From Nocardiopsis sp. FR4 (GTDB lineage Bacteria; Actinomycetota; Actinomycetes; Streptosporangiales; Streptosporangiaceae): DNA of 64,000 nt. Numbering within the stretch: position 1 is the stretch's first letter; each line of letters starts with the position of its first letter. The translations under genes were made by a program, and so were the position numbers. Positions 41,597 to 50,882 of this stretch are shown in pieces. Under the pieces are notes generated by a model that worked only from the letters and a program-made list of their open reading frames with translations, was not told the origin of the DNA and did no database searches. The stretch covers positions 119,820-183,819 of the forward strand of contig NZ_VWVV01000012.1 in assembly GCF_009830945.1 (NCBI RefSeq). Reading direction: 5' to 3'.

Positions 41597-44053
41597 TTAC
41601 CCACCGTCCCTAGAGGAAGCCCAGCCGGTCAACTGCGTCCTCGACGAAATCGAGAGTTTTCTGAAGATGTTCGCGATATGTCGGGCCGCGGTGGCCTGGC
41701 TGATGGTCAGCCGCTCGGCGATCTCCCGGTTGGACAGGCCGCGCTCGGCGAGCTCGGCCACCTCCCTCTCCCTCGGGGTCAGCGAGTCCGGTCCCGAGGG
41801 GCCGGGGGAGGCGGGGCGCGGGAAGGCCAGCGCCCGGTCGAGCACCTGCTCCAGGGGCAGGGCGCGCCACGCGCTCCACGCCTCGGCGGTGCGGGCCCCG
41901 CCCACCGCGCGCTCGGCCGCCGACCGCAGCCGCAGCGTCTCCGCAGAGGGCCGGTCCAACGACGTGCGCAGGTCGGCGGCGACCCCCGCCAGGGCCGCGG
42001 CACGCTCCGCCTCCTCCTCGGCCAGCGCCAGGTCCGCGAGCGCCTCCAGGGCGCGCGCCACCGCGATCCGCTGGCCGGAGGTGAAGCTGACCCGCAGGCA
42101 CGTGGCCAGGGGCTCGCGGGCCAGGAGGGTCTCGTCCTGGGACAGGTACAGGCGGCCCAGGTCCCGGGCGCAGTGCGCGGTGGCCGGAGCGGCCTCCAGC
42201 TCCCCGAAGACCGACAGCGCCTCGGTGAACAGCTCGCGCGCCCGTTCGAAGTCCCGCCGCTCGGCCGCGAGCGAACCCAGGCCGTGCAGGCAGCGCGCCA
42301 CGCTCCACCGGTCGCCCAGGTCCTGCGCCAGCGCGATGCTCTGCTCCAGGTACCCGCCCGCCAGATCCGGTTCGCCCCGGCGGCGGGCCAGCCGCGCCAT
42401 CACCTCCAGCGTGGTCGCCTCGGTGATGGGGTCGCCGGACCGGGCGACCCAGGCCCTGGCCCGGTCGGCGTGCCGCTGCCCCTCCTCGGGCGTGCCGGTG
42501 CGCAGCGCGAGCGCCGCCAGGGTCGCCAGCGCCGAGGCCGCCGCCCCCGCCTCACGGCAGGCCCGGGCGGCCTCCAGGGCGCACGTGGCCAGCTGGCGCA
42601 CGCGCGGGACCGTGTCCAGGTCCAGCCGAAGCTCGGCGTGCAGCGCCAGGGCGCGCGCCCGCAGGTGCGGGGACTGGCCGTCGGGGTCGGTGTCCAGGGC
42701 CCGCTCCAGCACGCGGCTGCCCTCGGCGGCCAGGTCGCGCACCATCCAGTACGGGCGCAGCGCCACGCACACCCGCAGGGCCTCGTCCACGCGGCCCCGC
42801 GACAGGGCCCAGTCCACCACCCGGGCGTGGTTCTCCCGGTGGTGGTCGAGCAGCCTCAGCTGCGCGAGGCGCTCGTTCCAGGCCAGGGGGGCGCAGCAGG
42901 CCTTGGCCCACTCCTCCAGCCGGGTGACGCAGAAGCGCAGGTACCTCTCCCAGCGCTGGTCGCGGCCCCCGTCCTGGGCCAGGCGCTCGGCGGCGTAGGC
43001 GCGCACCGTCTCGGTCAGCCGGTAGTGCGTGGTGCCGTCGATCTCGGCGTCCATCACCACCAGCGACTTGTCGAGCAGGGAGAAGTGCAGCCGCAGGATG
43101 TCGGAGGGGTCGACGCCCTCGCCCGAGCACACGTCCTCGGCGGCCTCCAGGTACCACGTGGAGAACACCGAAAGCCGGTGCAGCAGCAGCCGCTCCGGTT
43201 CGGTGAGCAGGTCGTGGCTCCACTCCAGGACCGCGCGCAGGGTGCGCTGGCGCGGCGGCAGGTCCTCGGAGCCGTCGCTGGTCAGCAGCTGGAAGCGGTC
43301 GTCCAGGCGGCGCAGGATCTGCTGTACCGACAGCACACGCACCCGGGCGGCCGCCAGCTCGATGGCCAGCGGCATGCCGTCCAGCATGCGGCAGATCTCC
43401 GCGGCGTAGCCGGAGTTCTCCCGGGTCATCTCGAACCCCGAGCGCGCGGCGTGCGCCCGGGTGACGAACAGGCGCACCGACTCGTAGCGCTGGGTGTCCC
43501 GCCGGGGGATGGGCGCGGGGTCGGCGGCGTAGGGGTCGGTGGGGGTGGGCCGCGCGGGCAGGGACAGCGGGGGCACGCGCCAGATGCTCTCCTGCGGCAC
43601 GTGCAGCGGCTGGCGGCTGGTGGCCAGGATGCGCACCCGCGGACAGTCGCGCAGCACCGCCCGGCACAGCTGCTCCATCGGACCCACCGCGTGCTCGCAG
43701 GTGTCCAGGAGCAGCAGCAGGTTGCGGGTGCGCAGCGAGGTGATGATGGCGTCCGTCATCGTGCGCGCGTCGTCCTCCACCGCCTGCAGGCCGACCGCCA
43801 CCGCGCGCAGCGCCTGGTCGTGGGTGTTGGCCTCGCTCAGGTCGACGAAGCGCACCCCGTCGGGGAAACGCCGCATGACCCGCTCGGCCAGGTGCAGGGC
43901 CAGGCGCGTCTTGCCGATGCCGCCGGTGCCGGTCAGGGTCACCATCCTGGAGTTGGCCAGGAGGTGGCCCAGGTCGACGATGTCGCGCTCACGGCCGACG
44001 AAGCTGACGAACTCGCCGGCGGACAGGGGCAGGTTGTGGCGGGGAGGGGACAT
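41597..44053 (-). CDS. STAND-type ATPase regulator with LuxR HTH (paralogue 2)
   Basis: This 818-residue protein has the same architecture as its downstream neighbour: R-H-N-L-P leader, F-V-G-R-E-R-D, Walker A G-T-G-G-I-G-K-T at 42-49, Walker B L-L-L-L-L-D-T-C-E near 110-118, helical repeats, and a C-terminal LuxR HTH (L-T-P-R-E-R-E-V-A-E-L-A then T-A-A-R-H-I-A-N-I-F-R-K). The shared N-terminus and tandem position indicate an old duplication. ATG 44053 is preferred because the paralogue's conserved leader begins there. Targets unknown; the operator-like repeat at 38813 is a candidate. Confidence 0.88.
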   Translation of the reverse strand: MSPPRHNLPLSAGEFVSFVGRERDIVDLGHLLANSRMVTLTGTGGIGKTRLALHLAERVMRRFPDGVRFVDLSEANTHDQALRAVAVGLQAVEDDARTMTDAIITSLRTRNLLLLLDTCEHAVGPMEQLCRAVLRDCPRVRILATSRQPLHVPQESIWRVPPLSLPARPTPTDPYAADPAPIPRRDTQRYESVRLFVTRAHAARSGFEMTRENSGYAAEICRMLDGMPLAIELAAARVRVLSVQQILRRLDDRFQLLTSDGSEDLPPRQRTLRAVLEWSHDLLTEPERLLLHRLSVFSTWYLEAAEDVCSGEGVDPSDILRLHFSLLDKSLVVMDAEIDGTTHYRLTETVRAYAAERLAQDGGRDQRWERYLRFCVTRLEEWAKACCAPLAWNERLAQLRLLDHHRENHARVVDWALSRGRVDEALRVCVALRPYWMVRDLAAEGSRVLERALDTDPDGQSPHLRARALALHAELRLDLDTVPRVRQLATCALEAARACREAGAAASALATLAALALRTGTPEEGQRHADRARAWVARSGDPITEATTLEVMARLARRRGEPDLAGGYLEQSIALAQDLGDRWSVARCLHGLGSLAAERRDFERARELFTEALSVFGELEAAPATAHCARDLGRLYLSQDETLLAREPLATCLRVSFTSGQRIAVARALEALADLALAEEEAERAAALAGVAADLRTSLDRPSAETLRLRSAAERAVGGARTAEAWSAWRALPLEQVLDRALAFPRPASPGPSGPDSLTPREREVAELAERGLSNREIAERLTISQATAARHIANIFRKLSISSRTQLTGWASSRDGG

Positions 44054-44200
44054 GGCCTCGATCACTAGCCTGTGCTTGTGTGGGACCTCCGCCGCGCTTC
44101 GGTCCGTGTTCGGGAGCCCGGGGCACGGGGACCCCGCGGGCACCCCGACAAACCCCAGCGGCTGAGGCTCAGTCCACGCACGGCCCCAGGGCGGCGGAGG

Positions 44201-44239
44201 CCCGCTCCGCCGCGCCCGTGGAAGGCGCGGCGGAGCGGG
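44201..44239. terminator. Hairpin between hisS and the STAND-LuxR gene
   Basis: A 16-bp perfect stem (44201-44216 with 44224-44239) and 7-nt loop lie in the 308-bp gap downstream of hisS (minus strand) and upstream of the STAND-LuxR start. No U-tract. Nothing else is recognised in the gap. Confidence 0.6.
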
Positions 44240-44361
44240 GAACGCTGTTCCCAGTGTCGCACCCGGGGGCCGGAGTTGTCCCCCGAATGGCCGGTTCCGG
44301 CACGAGCGGCCGGAAACCGCCCATGCCGGCCGCGGTGCGGACTCCCGGCGGACGGGGAGGG

Positions 44362-45687
44362 CTACTCCGCCTTCTCCGGGGACCAGGTGGACGGGTCGGC
44401 CGGCCCCTGCTCACCCGAGCCCATGTCCTTGACCTCGTGCGCGCCGTCCTCGCCGAAGGGCGGGAACCACACGAAGGGGATGCCCTTCTTGGCGGCGTAC
44501 TGGATCTGCTTGCCGACCTTGGCGGTGGAGTGGAACACCTCGGTGTTGAACCCGCGCCCGCGCAACAGCTCACCCGTGCGCAGGGCCTCCCGGCGGCGCT
44601 CGGCGCTCGGCACCACGACCATCACGTCGGTGGGGCAGACCCGCCCCTCCCGGATCCGCCCCTCGGCGACGAGCTTGGCGAAGATGCGGGTGAGGCCGAT
44701 GGAGATGCCCACGCCCGGCAGGCGCCTGCGGATGAACTGCCCGGCCAGGTCCTCGTACCTGCCGCCCGCGCAGATGCTCCCGTAACCGGGGTCGTCGTCG
44801 AAGGAGGCCTCGTAGACCGTCCCGGTGTAGTAGTCCAGGCCGCGGGCGATGGACAGGTCGGCGACGACGGCGCCCTCGGGCAGGTCGGCCAGATCGTCCA
44901 GGACGAACCCCAGCTCCTCCAGGCCCTCGTCGAGCAGGGCCGAGGACACGCCCAGCGCGCGGACCCGGTCGGCCACGTCGGCGCCGGTGCCCCGCACGCG
45001 GGCCAGCTCCAGGCACGGGGCGACCTGGTCCTCGGACAGGCCCTCCTCCAGCAGGATCGCGCGCACGCCCTCGTCGCCGATCTTGTGCAGCTTGTCCACG
45101 GCGCGGATGACCGCGACGGGGTCCTTGATGCCCAGGCCCTCGTAGAAGCCCTGGAGCACCTTGCGGTTGTTGACGTTGAGCGTCCAGGCGGGGATGTCCA
45201 GGCCGCTGAGCACCCGGTGCACGATGCGCGGCAGTTCGGCGTCGAAGTGCAGCGGCACGGAGTCGACGTTGATGACGTCGATGTCGCACTGGGTGAACTC
45301 GCGGAAGCGTCCCTCCTGGGGGCGCTCGCCCCGCCACACGCGCTGCATCTGGTAGCGCTTGAAGGGGAAGGACAGCTCGTTGAAGTGCTGGGCGACGTAG
45401 CGCGCGAAGGGCACGGTCAGGTCGAAGTGCAGTCCGAGCCTGGCGTCGGAGTCGTCCTTGGCGTCGGCCTGGAGGCGGTGCAGGGTGTAGACCTCCTGGG
45501 AGGTCTCGCCCTTGGCCATGAGCACGTCCAGGTTCTCCACGCTCGGGGTCTCCACCGACGCGAAGCCGAAGGACTCGAACCCCGCGCGGATATGGTCCAG
45601 CCAGCGCTGCTCCACGGCCCGGACCTGGGGGGTCCACTCGGGGAAACCGCTGATGGGAGTGGGGCGGACGACGCGCTGATCGGACAT
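44362..45687 (-). CDS. hisS: Histidyl-tRNA synthetase (P-T-P-I-S-G-F-P-E-W type)
   Basis: This 441-residue class II synthetase charges tRNA-His. Motif 2 is seen as W-R-G-E-R-P-Q-E-G-R-F-R-E-F near 120-133. The HisA motifs are R-G-L-D-Y-Y-T-G-T-V-Y-E and G-G-R-Y-E-D-L-A, followed by a C-terminal anticodon-binding domain. The N-terminus is not the A-P-K-G-T-Y-D form of the housekeeping enzyme I know from Streptomyces. It belongs to a second subgroup seen in actinomycetes, so a second hisS may exist elsewhere. ATG 45687 matches the start of the conserved region. Isolated, with long gaps on both sides. Confidence 0.88.
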   Translation of the reverse strand: MSDQRVVRPTPISGFPEWTPQVRAVEQRWLDHIRAGFESFGFASVETPSVENLDVLMAKGETSQEVYTLHRLQADAKDDSDARLGLHFDLTVPFARYVAQHFNELSFPFKRYQMQRVWRGERPQEGRFREFTQCDIDVINVDSVPLHFDAELPRIVHRVLSGLDIPAWTLNVNNRKVLQGFYEGLGIKDPVAVIRAVDKLHKIGDEGVRAILLEEGLSEDQVAPCLELARVRGTGADVADRVRALGVSSALLDEGLEELGFVLDDLADLPEGAVVADLSIARGLDYYTGTVYEASFDDDPGYGSICAGGRYEDLAGQFIRRRLPGVGISIGLTRIFAKLVAEGRIREGRVCPTDVMVVVPSAERRREALRTGELLRGRGFNTEVFHSTAKVGKQIQYAAKKGIPFVWFPPFGEDGAHEVKDMGSGEQGPADPSTWSPEKAE

Positions 45688-46576
45688 GTGGGGTTCTCGG
45701 CTCACAGTTTCGTGTCGGACTCGCTGGCCCCCGCGGCTCGTCTCCCGCAGCACGCGCGTGCGCGGGCGGGTCACACGGGGAAGGGCCAGCCCATACTACG
45801 TCCAACGCGGCCGGCGGGGGCGGGTACGCCTTCGCCCCGGCCTCCGGACGGGCCGTTCCGCGGTGTGTCCGGTCGGGTCCCGGCCGTCGGGGGTCGTCCG
45901 GGCCCGCGGGGCTCCCGCGTCCGGAAGGACGCCCGGGCCGAGGCGCGGCGGAGTTCCGGAGGCGACACGGCCCCGAAGGCCGCCACCGGCCCACGTGGAC
46001 GGTTGTGGGCCGGTGGGGCGCCGAGGCACCGACCGGGGGTGCCGACCGGTCGACGCCGAAGAGTGAGACGTCGACGGGCGGTCGCCCACCCCGGGACGAG
46101 GCCGGGGCTCCCGCGCAGGGGTCGCGTCCTCGTGCCAGGAGTCTTCTCCGCGACCGCACGTGCCAGTGCGGGGGCCCTGTCTCCACCGTAGACTCCGGGG
46201 CGCGCGGCGGACAGGGATTGGCGCGGCCGAAAGCGGCCGAAAACGGCCGCTCACAATGTCGTAAAGTCGCCCCTCCGGGGTACAGGTGTGTGCTTACCTT
46301 GTCACGGTCAGTCCCGGGCAGGGGACTCACCGCCACGGGGCCGCCAGGGCACCCGTGGCTCCCCACGCTGCCCCGGCCCGAGAACCCCACGTGTTCCCCA
46401 GGTGTGTTCTGTTGCACCAGTGCCCGGAAACGCCTTAACCATCGGCCGTCCGGTGTTAGGTTCCAGGGACGGTGCCTCTCGCGGCGGTGCCAACGCCGAC
46501 GAGTCCCGTACCCCTCAGGACCGGGTCGTGCGAGCCCCGTCGCCCCTCCGGCCCGGCACTCCCGCTAGGACTAACT
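45688..46576. other. Gene-free region (889 bp) between hisS and cvnD-like gene
   Basis: Both flanking genes point away from each other. Several frames are open, but their composition (Arg/Pro/Gly-rich, no domain) is that of GC-rich noncoding DNA. An AT-richer segment near 46250-46300 and the sequence TTAACC...TTAGGTT at 46433-46462 may be promoter elements for the GTPase gene. No cvnA-C remnants were recognised. Confidence 0.4.
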
Positions 46577-47191
46577 GTGATCGATCCAGCCAACAGCACG
46601 AACCACGACCACGCATCCACCGGGCTGTCCACCAAGATCATCGTCGCCGGTGGCTTCGGGGTCGGCAAGACCACGTTCGTCGGCGCGGTCTCGGAGATCC
46701 CACCCGTACGCACCGAAGCCGCGGTCACCACCGCCAGCGCGGACGTGGACGACCTCTCCCACACCCCGGACAAGACGAGCACCACGGTCGCGATGGACTT
46801 CGGCCGTATCTCGCTGGACACCGACCTGACCCTCTTCCTGTTCGGCACCCCGGGCCAGCAACGCTTCTGGTTCATGTGGGACGACCTGGTGCGCGGCGCT
46901 CTGGGCGCGGTGATCCTCGCCGACACCCGCCGCCTGGAGGACACCTTCCAGGCGCTGGACTACTTCGAGCGCCAGTACCGGCTGCCCTTCGTGGTGGCCG
47001 TCAACGAGTTCGACCCCGAGGCGTTCTACAGCGCGGACGAACTGCGAGACGCCCTGGACCTGCCCCCCGAGGTCCCGGTCGTCTACTGCGACGCCCGCGA
47101 GCGCAACTCGGTCGTGCGGGTCCTGGTGACCCTGGTCAAGCACGCCATGGCCCTGGAGGCCCGCCAGCGCCACCAGCGCCAGCTCGCCTGA
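46577..47191 (+). CDS. CvnD-type small GTPase (conservon component), orphan
   Basis: This 204-residue Ras-like ATP/GTP-binding protein is of the conservon family. The P-loop G-G-F-G-V-G-K-T-T is at 25-33, switch II F-G-T-P-G-Q-Q-R-F near 95-103, and the base-specificity motif V-A-V-N-E-F-D replaces NKxD. In Streptomyces, CvnD is the last gene of cvnABCD and works with a sensor-kinase-like CvnA, roadblock CvnB and DUF742 CvnC at the membrane. None of these precede it here. GTG 46577 fits the family's N-terminus, with AGGA upstream. Confidence 0.85.
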   Translation: MIDPANSTNHDHASTGLSTKIIVAGGFGVGKTTFVGAVSEIPPVRTEAAVTTASADVDDLSHTPDKTSTTVAMDFGRISLDTDLTLFLFGTPGQQRFWFMWDDLVRGALGAVILADTRRLEDTFQALDYFERQYRLPFVVAVNEFDPEAFYSADELRDALDLPPEVPVVYCDARERNSVVRVLVTLVKHAMALEARQRHQRQLA

Positions 47192-47306
47192 GGGACCCGG
47201 GTGCCGCGGGGCGCGGCGCCTCGCCGTCCGCGTCCGCCGGGCGCCCGGGTTTCCTCCGCGGGCGGTTTCGGGGGGTTCCCCCGGGGGCTGTGTCCGGCGT
47301 TACTCT

Positions 47307-49631
47307 GTGGTGGTGTTCGGACGAATGGCGGAAAGCGTCCGCCGCTTCCTGGGTAAGCCCGGTGCGGTGGATCTGCGGCCTTATACCAAGCTCCTGTCGG
47401 CGATCGAGGCCGAGGAGGATGGTCTGCGTGAGCTCAGCGACACCGAGCTGACGGACAAGGCCATCGAACTCGGCAACGCCGAACTCCCCTACGAGCGCGA
47501 CGACCTCGTGTCGCTGTGCGCGGTCGGCCGCGAGGCCGCCCGGCGCGCCCTCGACGAGCGGCCGTTCGACGTGCAGCTCCTCGGCGTCATGGCCCTGCTC
47601 GACGGCCACGTCGCCGAGATGGCCACGGGCGAGGGCAAGACCCTGGCGGGCGCCCTGGCCGCGGCCGGGTTCGCGCTGCGCGGCAAGCGCGTGCACGTGC
47701 TGAGCGTCAACGACTACCTGGCCAGGCGCGACGCCGAGTGGATGCGCCCCCTCTACGACATGCTCGGCGTCACCGTGGGCTGGATCAACGAGGACTCCAC
47801 GCCGGGGGAGCGCCGGGCCGCCTACTCCCGGGACGTCACCTACGCCTCCGTCAGCGAGCTGGGCTTCGACGTCCTGCGCGACCGGATGGTGACCGACATC
47901 GAGGACCGCGTCGTGCCGCCGCCCAGCGTCGCCATCATCGACGAGGCCGACTCGGTGCTCGTCGACGAGGCGCGCGTGCCGCTGGTGCTCGCCGGAGCCG
48001 CGGAGAGCGTGGCCGCCGACGTGCGGATGGCCGACGTCGTCCGCTCGCTCAAGCCCCGCCTGCACTACGAGGTCGACGGCGAGGGGCGCAACGTCCAGCT
48101 CACCGACGCCGGGATCGACGTGGTGGAGAAGGAGCTCGGCGGGGTCGACCTGTACTCCGAGGACGACACCTCCGTCCTGCCGCAGGTCAACCTGGCCCTG
48201 CACGCCCACGTGCTGCTCCAGCGCGACGTCCACTACGTGGTGCGCGACGGCGAGGTGCGCATCATCAACGAGTCGCGCGGCCGCATCGCCCTGCTCCAGC
48301 GCTGGCCGGACGGCCTGCAGGCCGCGGTCGAGGCCAAGGAGAAGGTGGCGGTCAGCGAGACCGGCGAGGTGCTGGACTCCATCACCGTGCAGTCGCTCGT
48401 CCTGCGCTACCCCACCCGCGGCGGCATGACCGGCACCGCCATGGCCGTGGCCGAACAGCTCCGTGAGTTCTACGAGCTGGAGGTCGCGGTCATTCCCTCC
48501 AACAAGCCCAACATCCGCCAGGACCACGGCACGCGCCTGTACGCCACGCGCGAGGAGAAGGAGGACGCCCTCATCGCCAGGGTGGAGGAGGTCCACAAGT
48601 CCGGGCGGCCGATCCTCATCGGCACCCAGGACGTGGCCGAGTCCGAGCTCCTGGCCGGGCGCCTGCGCGAGGCCGGGCTGGAGTGCGTGGTCCTCAACGC
48701 CAAGAACGACGCGGACGAGGCCTCCATCATCGCCGAGGCGGGCACCTACGGGGCGATCACCGTCTCCACGCAGATGGCCGGACGCGGTACCGACATCCGC
48801 CTCGGCGGCAGCGACATGGCCGACCGGGAGCGGGTGGTGGACGCCGGCGGACTGTACGTGATGGGCTTCGGCCGCTACCCCAGCAGCCGTCTGGACGGAC
48901 AGCTGCGCGGCCGGGCCGGACGCCAGGGCGACCCGGGCGACTCCGTCTTCTTCGTGAGCATGGACGACGACCTCGTGGTCAACCACGCCCCCGAGACGAC
49001 CGGGTACACGACCACCGCCGAGGGCGAGATCACCGACGAGGGCTGGCTGAACATGGTGGACCACGCCCAGCGGGTCGCCGAGGGGCAGCTGCTGGAGGTG
49101 CACCGCAACACCTGGCGCTACAACCAGCTGATCGACGTGCAGCGCGACGTGGTGCTGGAGCACCGGGAGATGGTGCTCACCGGCGACCAGGGCGACCGCC
49201 AGGTCAGGGCCGACCGCGGAGAACGGCACGCGGAGCTGGTCGAGGAGGTCGGCGAGGAGAAGGTGGCCCAGGCGGCGCGCCTGATCACCCTCTACCACCT
49301 GGACCGGGGCTGGACCGACCACAACGCCTTCCTGGCGGAGCTGCGGGAGGGCATCCACCTGCGCTTCCTGGGCCGCCGCGACCCGCTGGACGAGTTCAAC
49401 CGCGAGGCGGTGCCGGTCTTCAAGGGCTTCCTCGACGAGGCGCGCGCCCGCGCCGCGGAGAGCTTCGAGGAGCTGGAGGTGCGCGACGGCGAGCTCGACG
49501 TCTCCGACGTGGGCGTCAAGCGCCCCTCCATGACGTGGACGTACATGGTGCACGACCACCCGTTCAGCTCGGCGTTGGAGACCCTGGTGGGCAGGCTGAA
49601 GGGCGTCCGGGGGTCCGCTGACGGCGGCTGA
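47307..49631 (+). CDS. secA2: Accessory preprotein translocase ATPase SecA2
   Basis: This 774-residue Sec motor ATPase is shorter than the usual SecA1 (about 900-950) and lacks its C-terminal zinc linker, as SecA2 proteins do. Walker A M-A-T-G-E-G-K-T is at 105-112, the DEAD-type motif I-I-D-E-A-D-S-V-L-V-D-E-A-R near 212-225, and motif VI region Q-M-A-G-R-G-T-D-I near 490-498, with the helical scaffold following. In mycobacteria SecA2 helps export a subset of proteins through the ordinary SecYEG channel. No SecY2 is present here. Starts at GTG 47307, GTG 47310 or ATG 47325 are possible. Confidence 0.92.
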   Translation: MVVFGRMAESVRRFLGKPGAVDLRPYTKLLSAIEAEEDGLRELSDTELTDKAIELGNAELPYERDDLVSLCAVGREAARRALDERPFDVQLLGVMALLDGHVAEMATGEGKTLAGALAAAGFALRGKRVHVLSVNDYLARRDAEWMRPLYDMLGVTVGWINEDSTPGERRAAYSRDVTYASVSELGFDVLRDRMVTDIEDRVVPPPSVAIIDEADSVLVDEARVPLVLAGAAESVAADVRMADVVRSLKPRLHYEVDGEGRNVQLTDAGIDVVEKELGGVDLYSEDDTSVLPQVNLALHAHVLLQRDVHYVVRDGEVRIINESRGRIALLQRWPDGLQAAVEAKEKVAVSETGEVLDSITVQSLVLRYPTRGGMTGTAMAVAEQLREFYELEVAVIPSNKPNIRQDHGTRLYATREEKEDALIARVEEVHKSGRPILIGTQDVAESELLAGRLREAGLECVVLNAKNDADEASIIAEAGTYGAITVSTQMAGRGTDIRLGGSDMADRERVVDAGGLYVMGFGRYPSSRLDGQLRGRAGRQGDPGDSVFFVSMDDDLVVNHAPETTGYTTTAEGEITDEGWLNMVDHAQRVAEGQLLEVHRNTWRYNQLIDVQRDVVLEHREMVLTGDQGDRQVRADRGERHAELVEEVGEEKVAQAARLITLYHLDRGWTDHNAFLAELREGIHLRFLGRRDPLDEFNREAVPVFKGFLDEARARAAESFEELEVRDGELDVSDVGVKRPSMTWTYMVHDHPFSSALETLVGRLKGVRGSADGG

Positions 49632-49792
49632 TAATTCCAATATTCCCTTATGTGCGGGTCGGGACTTTGGTCCCGGCTCGCACATTACCTTTGTCAGTTG
49701 CTCTGTCCGGTTCTGCGGATGGGCCCGAAAACGGCGTCCTCAATAGCTCTGTCCGGGTTAGCATGGCTGCGCTTTCAACGGAATCCGAGACG

Positions 49793-50080
49793 ATGGGGAC
49801 TGAAACCACTGTGGTCCACGAGATCGGTGAGCAGGAAAAGATCAGCTATGGGCGCAACGACCGCTTCGCGGGAGGCCCGATCGGCGGTGGGAGTTTCTGG
49901 ATCGGTGAGGACGGTCGACCGGTGGCCAAGATCGGGGGGCCCAAGGAGTGGCGTCCCACACCCATGATCGACGTCAGGGTGGGTGACGTGTTCAGTGTGG
50001 GAGGACAGGTGTGGAGGGTGACCGACATCGTCGACGCGGACTCCCCCTCCGCGTATCTGCTGGCCACGCGAATAAGTTGA
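49793..50080 (+). CDS. Small DUF6406-like protein
   Basis: This 95-residue protein is composed mainly of predicted beta strands (G-G-S-F-W-I-G, V-G-D-V-F-S-V-G-G-Q-V-W-R-V). It resembles short actinomycete proteins assigned to DUF6406, function unknown. ATG 49793 is preferred; ATG 49763 would add ten residues. It follows secA2 by 161 bp and ends at a good terminator, so it may be independent. An AT-richer leader (49630-49790) probably includes its promoter. Confidence 0.65.
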   Translation: MGTETTVVHEIGEQEKISYGRNDRFAGGPIGGGSFWIGEDGRPVAKIGGPKEWRPTPMIDVRVGDVFSVGGQVWRVTDIVDADSPSAYLLATRIS

Positions 50081-50087
50081 CCTCCAG

Positions 50088-50118
50088 CCCCGGGTGGCAG
50101 GCCCGGGGCCTTTGATTT
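50088..50118 (+). terminator. Terminator after the DUF6406-like gene
   Basis: An 8-bp stem GCCCCGGG (50088-50095) with CCCGGGGC (50102-50109) is followed by CTTTGATTTTC. Confidence 0.75.
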
Positions 50119-50882
50119 TCTTGCTTGCGCCGGGAAACGCAACCTCGTGCAACCTTTCACCGACGTGGTGACACATGGTGTTTCCCGGTTTCTCCTCCGG
50201 CGGATTCCCCGGTCGCGGTAAACGCTCCGCACCGGGGTTTCCGTTACCCCTGGGTTGTGTGCGAAACCTGCTTTTCCAGGAGGCCGGTGTTCGCGGAGTG
50301 GCTATCGGTGCAGGTCAGGAAGGGCGCCCGGCGCGCCCCGCCGACGGGAATCGAGACGTTCCGGTTATCTGTTGGGGGGTGTTCGCGTTACCGGTGCGTC
50401 GTTAACGTCTGTGGTGCAAGGCGCGCCCCGGCGCACCGGGAGGCCCCCGCTCCCGGCGGTCCACGGGCAGCCGCGCCCTGCCGCCCCCGAGGTCGGTCCC
50501 AGGGGCTGTCCCCCGCCCCTGGGCCTGACCGCCCCGCCTCGGCGGGGCGGATGTTCCCTCGCCTCCCCGGTCTCCGTTGTCCGGCTTCCTCGCGCGGGCG
50601 GCCTCGGAGAGACTTCCCCCGACTCCGAGTGGATCCTGTTCTATTCTCGCTTTTCAGTCAGCATGTCATGTTTGGCTGGGTTTTCCTTGCCGAGCTGGGC
50701 CTTGCGGTAGAACGCGTTCCAGTATTACTCTCGGGTAAGCCTGACCCGGTGAGGGCGTCGCGCGGTTCGGCCGCGGGGCGCCAGCGGACGGCAGGCGAGA
50801 ACCGCCGTCCGTCGAAGTCGGATCGCGCCCCGGCTTCGGCGGGCGGCGGACCGATGCGCGGGCGCGGGCGCTCCCGCCCCGT
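50119..50882. other. Gene-free region (764 bp) with stranded operator-like sites
   Basis: Between two convergent genes I find no credible coding sequence. The frames that stay open are Arg/Pro-rich. Two segments (about 50250-50410 and 50625-50740) are AT-richer and promoter-like. The second holds the palindromes described separately at 50708-50738. Confidence 0.45.
50708..50738. promoter_or_regulatory. Adjacent palindromes: KstR-like and TetR-like operator sequences
   Basis: TAGAACGCGTTCCA (50708-50721) fits the KstR-type pattern TNNAACNNGTTNNA at every fixed position. TTACTCTCGGGTAA (50725-50738) is a second dyad (TTAC...GTAA). Downstream on the plus strand there is only the 3' end of a convergent gene, so neither site has an obvious target. 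Confidence 0.5.

Noticed and set aside
45775..46568. Open frames between hisS and the GTPase gene as possible cvnA-C remnants
   Set aside because: No kinase, roadblock or DUF742 motif could be found on either strand.
47136..49685. 849-codon minus-strand frame across secA2
   Set aside because: Antisense shadow. His/Gly/Val-rich and featureless, while secA2 motifs are all intact on the plus strand.
50119..50430. Possible riboswitch-like leader (AT-richer, several short dyads)
   Set aside because: I could not fold it into any known riboswitch class, and no cell-wall or transport gene follows.
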